Of a DNA stretch of 15,284 nucleotides, positions 14,660 to 15,284 are shown in pieces. The DNA comes from Actinomycetota bacterium. Lineage in GTDB: Bacteria; Actinomycetota; Actinomycetes; Nanopelagicales; Nanopelagicaceae. Each line of letters begins with the position of its first letter. Positions within the stretch are counted from its first letter, which is position 1. The position numbers and the translations under genes were made by a program. The DNA is taken from NCBI GenBank assembly GCA_009698045.1, contig WLRE01000021.1:1-15284 (forward strand). The letters run 5' to 3'. The notes beneath the pieces are model-generated. The model had not been told where the DNA came from. It searched no databases and was given only the letters and a program-made list of their open reading frames with translations.

Positions 14660-15154
14660 ATGCGCAAGCTCTCGCTATTTCTAGCCTTGCTTATCCTCTC
14701 CACAACTACAACCGCCTTTGCATCAGGACTCGATGGCCTGCCTGATTTTCATCGGACGCCGGGCGCTATAGATCCATCTGTGACTCAAGAAAACATCGGG
14801 AGAACAGTCTGCGTAGTGGGATATACCAAGACCGTCCGACCTCCTACTTCATATACCAATAAATTGAAGTATGAGCAGTTGCGTTCGGGTTATGCTGTTA
14901 ACGGCGATCTGGATATGCGCAATTATGAAGAGGACCATCTCATTCCATTAGCAGTTGGCGGAAGCCCGAGAGATCCGCGGAACCTCTTTCCGCAGTATTA
15001 CGGCGGCGCATATGGCGCCCGACTTAAAGACCGGCTGGAACTTAAAATGCATCTACTTGTCTGCGCGGGAAGCGTGACTCTCAAAGCGGCCCAATCTGCA
15101 TTTAAAAAAGATTGGCGAATTGCTTATAGAAAATATATTGGGCCGCTTAATTAA
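14660..15154 (+). CDS. Secreted HNH-type nuclease-like protein
   Basis: A 164-residue protein with a Sec signal peptide (MRKLSLFLALLILSTTTTAFASG, cleavage probably after Ala21). The mature part has the HNH-like segment YEEDHLIPLAVGG (residues 89-101), then PRNLFPQ with Asn108, and RLKDRLELKMHLLVCAG, where Lys and His near 123-131 could complete the fold. Cys51 and Cys135 may form a disulfide. Small exported proteins with DHLIPL...GG...NL.P are widespread and often annotated as HNH endonuclease or hypothetical. Only a weak AAG Shine-Dalgarno precedes the ATG, 12 bases after the regulator stop, so cotranscription is likely. Nuclease activity is inferred. The stop codon lies inside a hairpin. 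Confidence 0.78.
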   Translation: MRKLSLFLALLILSTTTTAFASGLDGLPDFHRTPGAIDPSVTQENIGRTVCVVGYTKTVRPPTSYTNKLKYEQLRSGYAVNGDLDMRNYEEDHLIPLAVGGSPRDPRNLFPQYYGGAYGARLKDRLELKMHLLVCAGSVTLKAAQSAFKKDWRIAYRKYIGPLN

Positions 15155-15173
15155 GTAAGTAATTAAGCGACCC
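15140..15173. terminator. Hairpin between convergent nuclease-like gene and tRNA-Glu
   Basis: CGCTTAATTA (15144-15153) pairs perfectly with TAATTAAGCG (15160-15169) around a 6-base loop. After one mismatch, GGG and CCC extend the stem. The stop codon of the nuclease-like gene (15152-15154) is inside the left arm. No clear T run follows on the plus strand and only a T/A-rich stretch on the minus strand, so this is a plausible shared terminator for the two convergent units but not a textbook one. Confidence 0.6.
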
Positions 15174-15185
15174 GCCATATCTGTG

Positions 15186-15258
15186 TAGCCCCGAAGGGAT
15201 TCGAACCCTCGTAGCTGGCTTGAGAAGCCAGAGTCCTAGGCCGCTAGACGACGGGGCC
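15186..15258 (-). tRNA. tRNA-Glu (anticodon CUC)
   Basis: A 73-base cloverleaf. The acceptor stem is GGCCCCG/CGGGGCU with a G1-U72 pair, which I recall from actinobacterial tRNA-Glu. The D-arm reads CGTCTAGCGGCCTAGGAC, the anticodon arm is CTGGC-TTCTCAA-GCCAG with anticodon CTC (plus-strand 15222-15224), and the T-arm contains GGTTCGAATCC. CCA is not encoded. It decodes GAG. It converges on the nuclease-like gene, and its promoter must lie in the last 26 bases of the window or beyond. Confidence 0.97.
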
Positions 15259-15284
15259 ATGTATTTCTACATATTCCTAGAACA

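Noticed and set aside
15259..15284. ATGTA-TTTC-TACAT inverted repeat upstream of tRNA-Glu
   Set aside because: Only a 5-bp stem at the window edge; it could be part of the tRNA promoter, but nothing further can be supported.

Overview
The window is a compact stretch of an actinobacterial chromosome. It carries 19 protein genes (15 on the minus strand, 4 on the plus strand) and one tRNA gene. Gene content and order (rnc-rpmF-yceD-divIVA-like-coaD-rsmD-recG | rpmB | thiL | Lrp-type | ddl-gpsA-plsC | hup | leuD-leuC | ndgR-type IclR | tRNA-Glu) follow an arrangement I know from Streptomyces and other Actinobacteria. The moderate base composition (clearly not GC-rich), very short intergenic gaps and overlapping genes suggest a streamlined, free-living aquatic lineage such as the freshwater acI group (Nanopelagicales). 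That placement is inferred from style and synteny and was not computed.

Region 1 (1-4777, minus strand) is a housekeeping run. It reads recG (fork-rescue helicase), rsmD (16S rRNA methyltransferase), coaD (coenzyme A synthesis), a DivIVA-like coiled-coil protein, a YceD/DUF177 protein, rpmF (L32), and the first codons of rnc at the window edge. The rnc reading frame has no ATG, GTG or TTG start, and a CTG with a good Shine-Dalgarno is the best candidate.

Region 2 (4897-8261): rpmB (L28) is divergent from recG. A secreted HExxHxxGxxH metalloprotease (615 aa) follows thiL by one base. A free-standing 78-residue Lrp/AsnC ligand-binding domain is divergent from thiL.

Region 3 (8273-11853): ddl, gpsA and plsC (cell wall and phospholipid precursors), then a mycobacterial/streptomycete-type HU with a long lysine-rich tail. 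HU has a strong terminator, and two abutting palindromes lie immediately upstream of its ribosome binding site.

Region 4 (11854-15284): leuC-leuD for leucine synthesis is divergent from an NdgR/LtbR-like IclR regulator, with an imperfect inverted repeat between them that is a plausible shared operator. A secreted HNH-type nuclease-like protein follows the regulator. A tRNA-Glu(CUC) gene converges on it, with a hairpin between them that contains the nuclease stop codon.

I see no mobile element, CRISPR array, prophage or obvious new multi-gene system. The less ordinary items are the two secreted proteins embedded among housekeeping genes, the palindromes before HU, the candidate NdgR operator, hairpins that reach into coding ends, and the rnc start.
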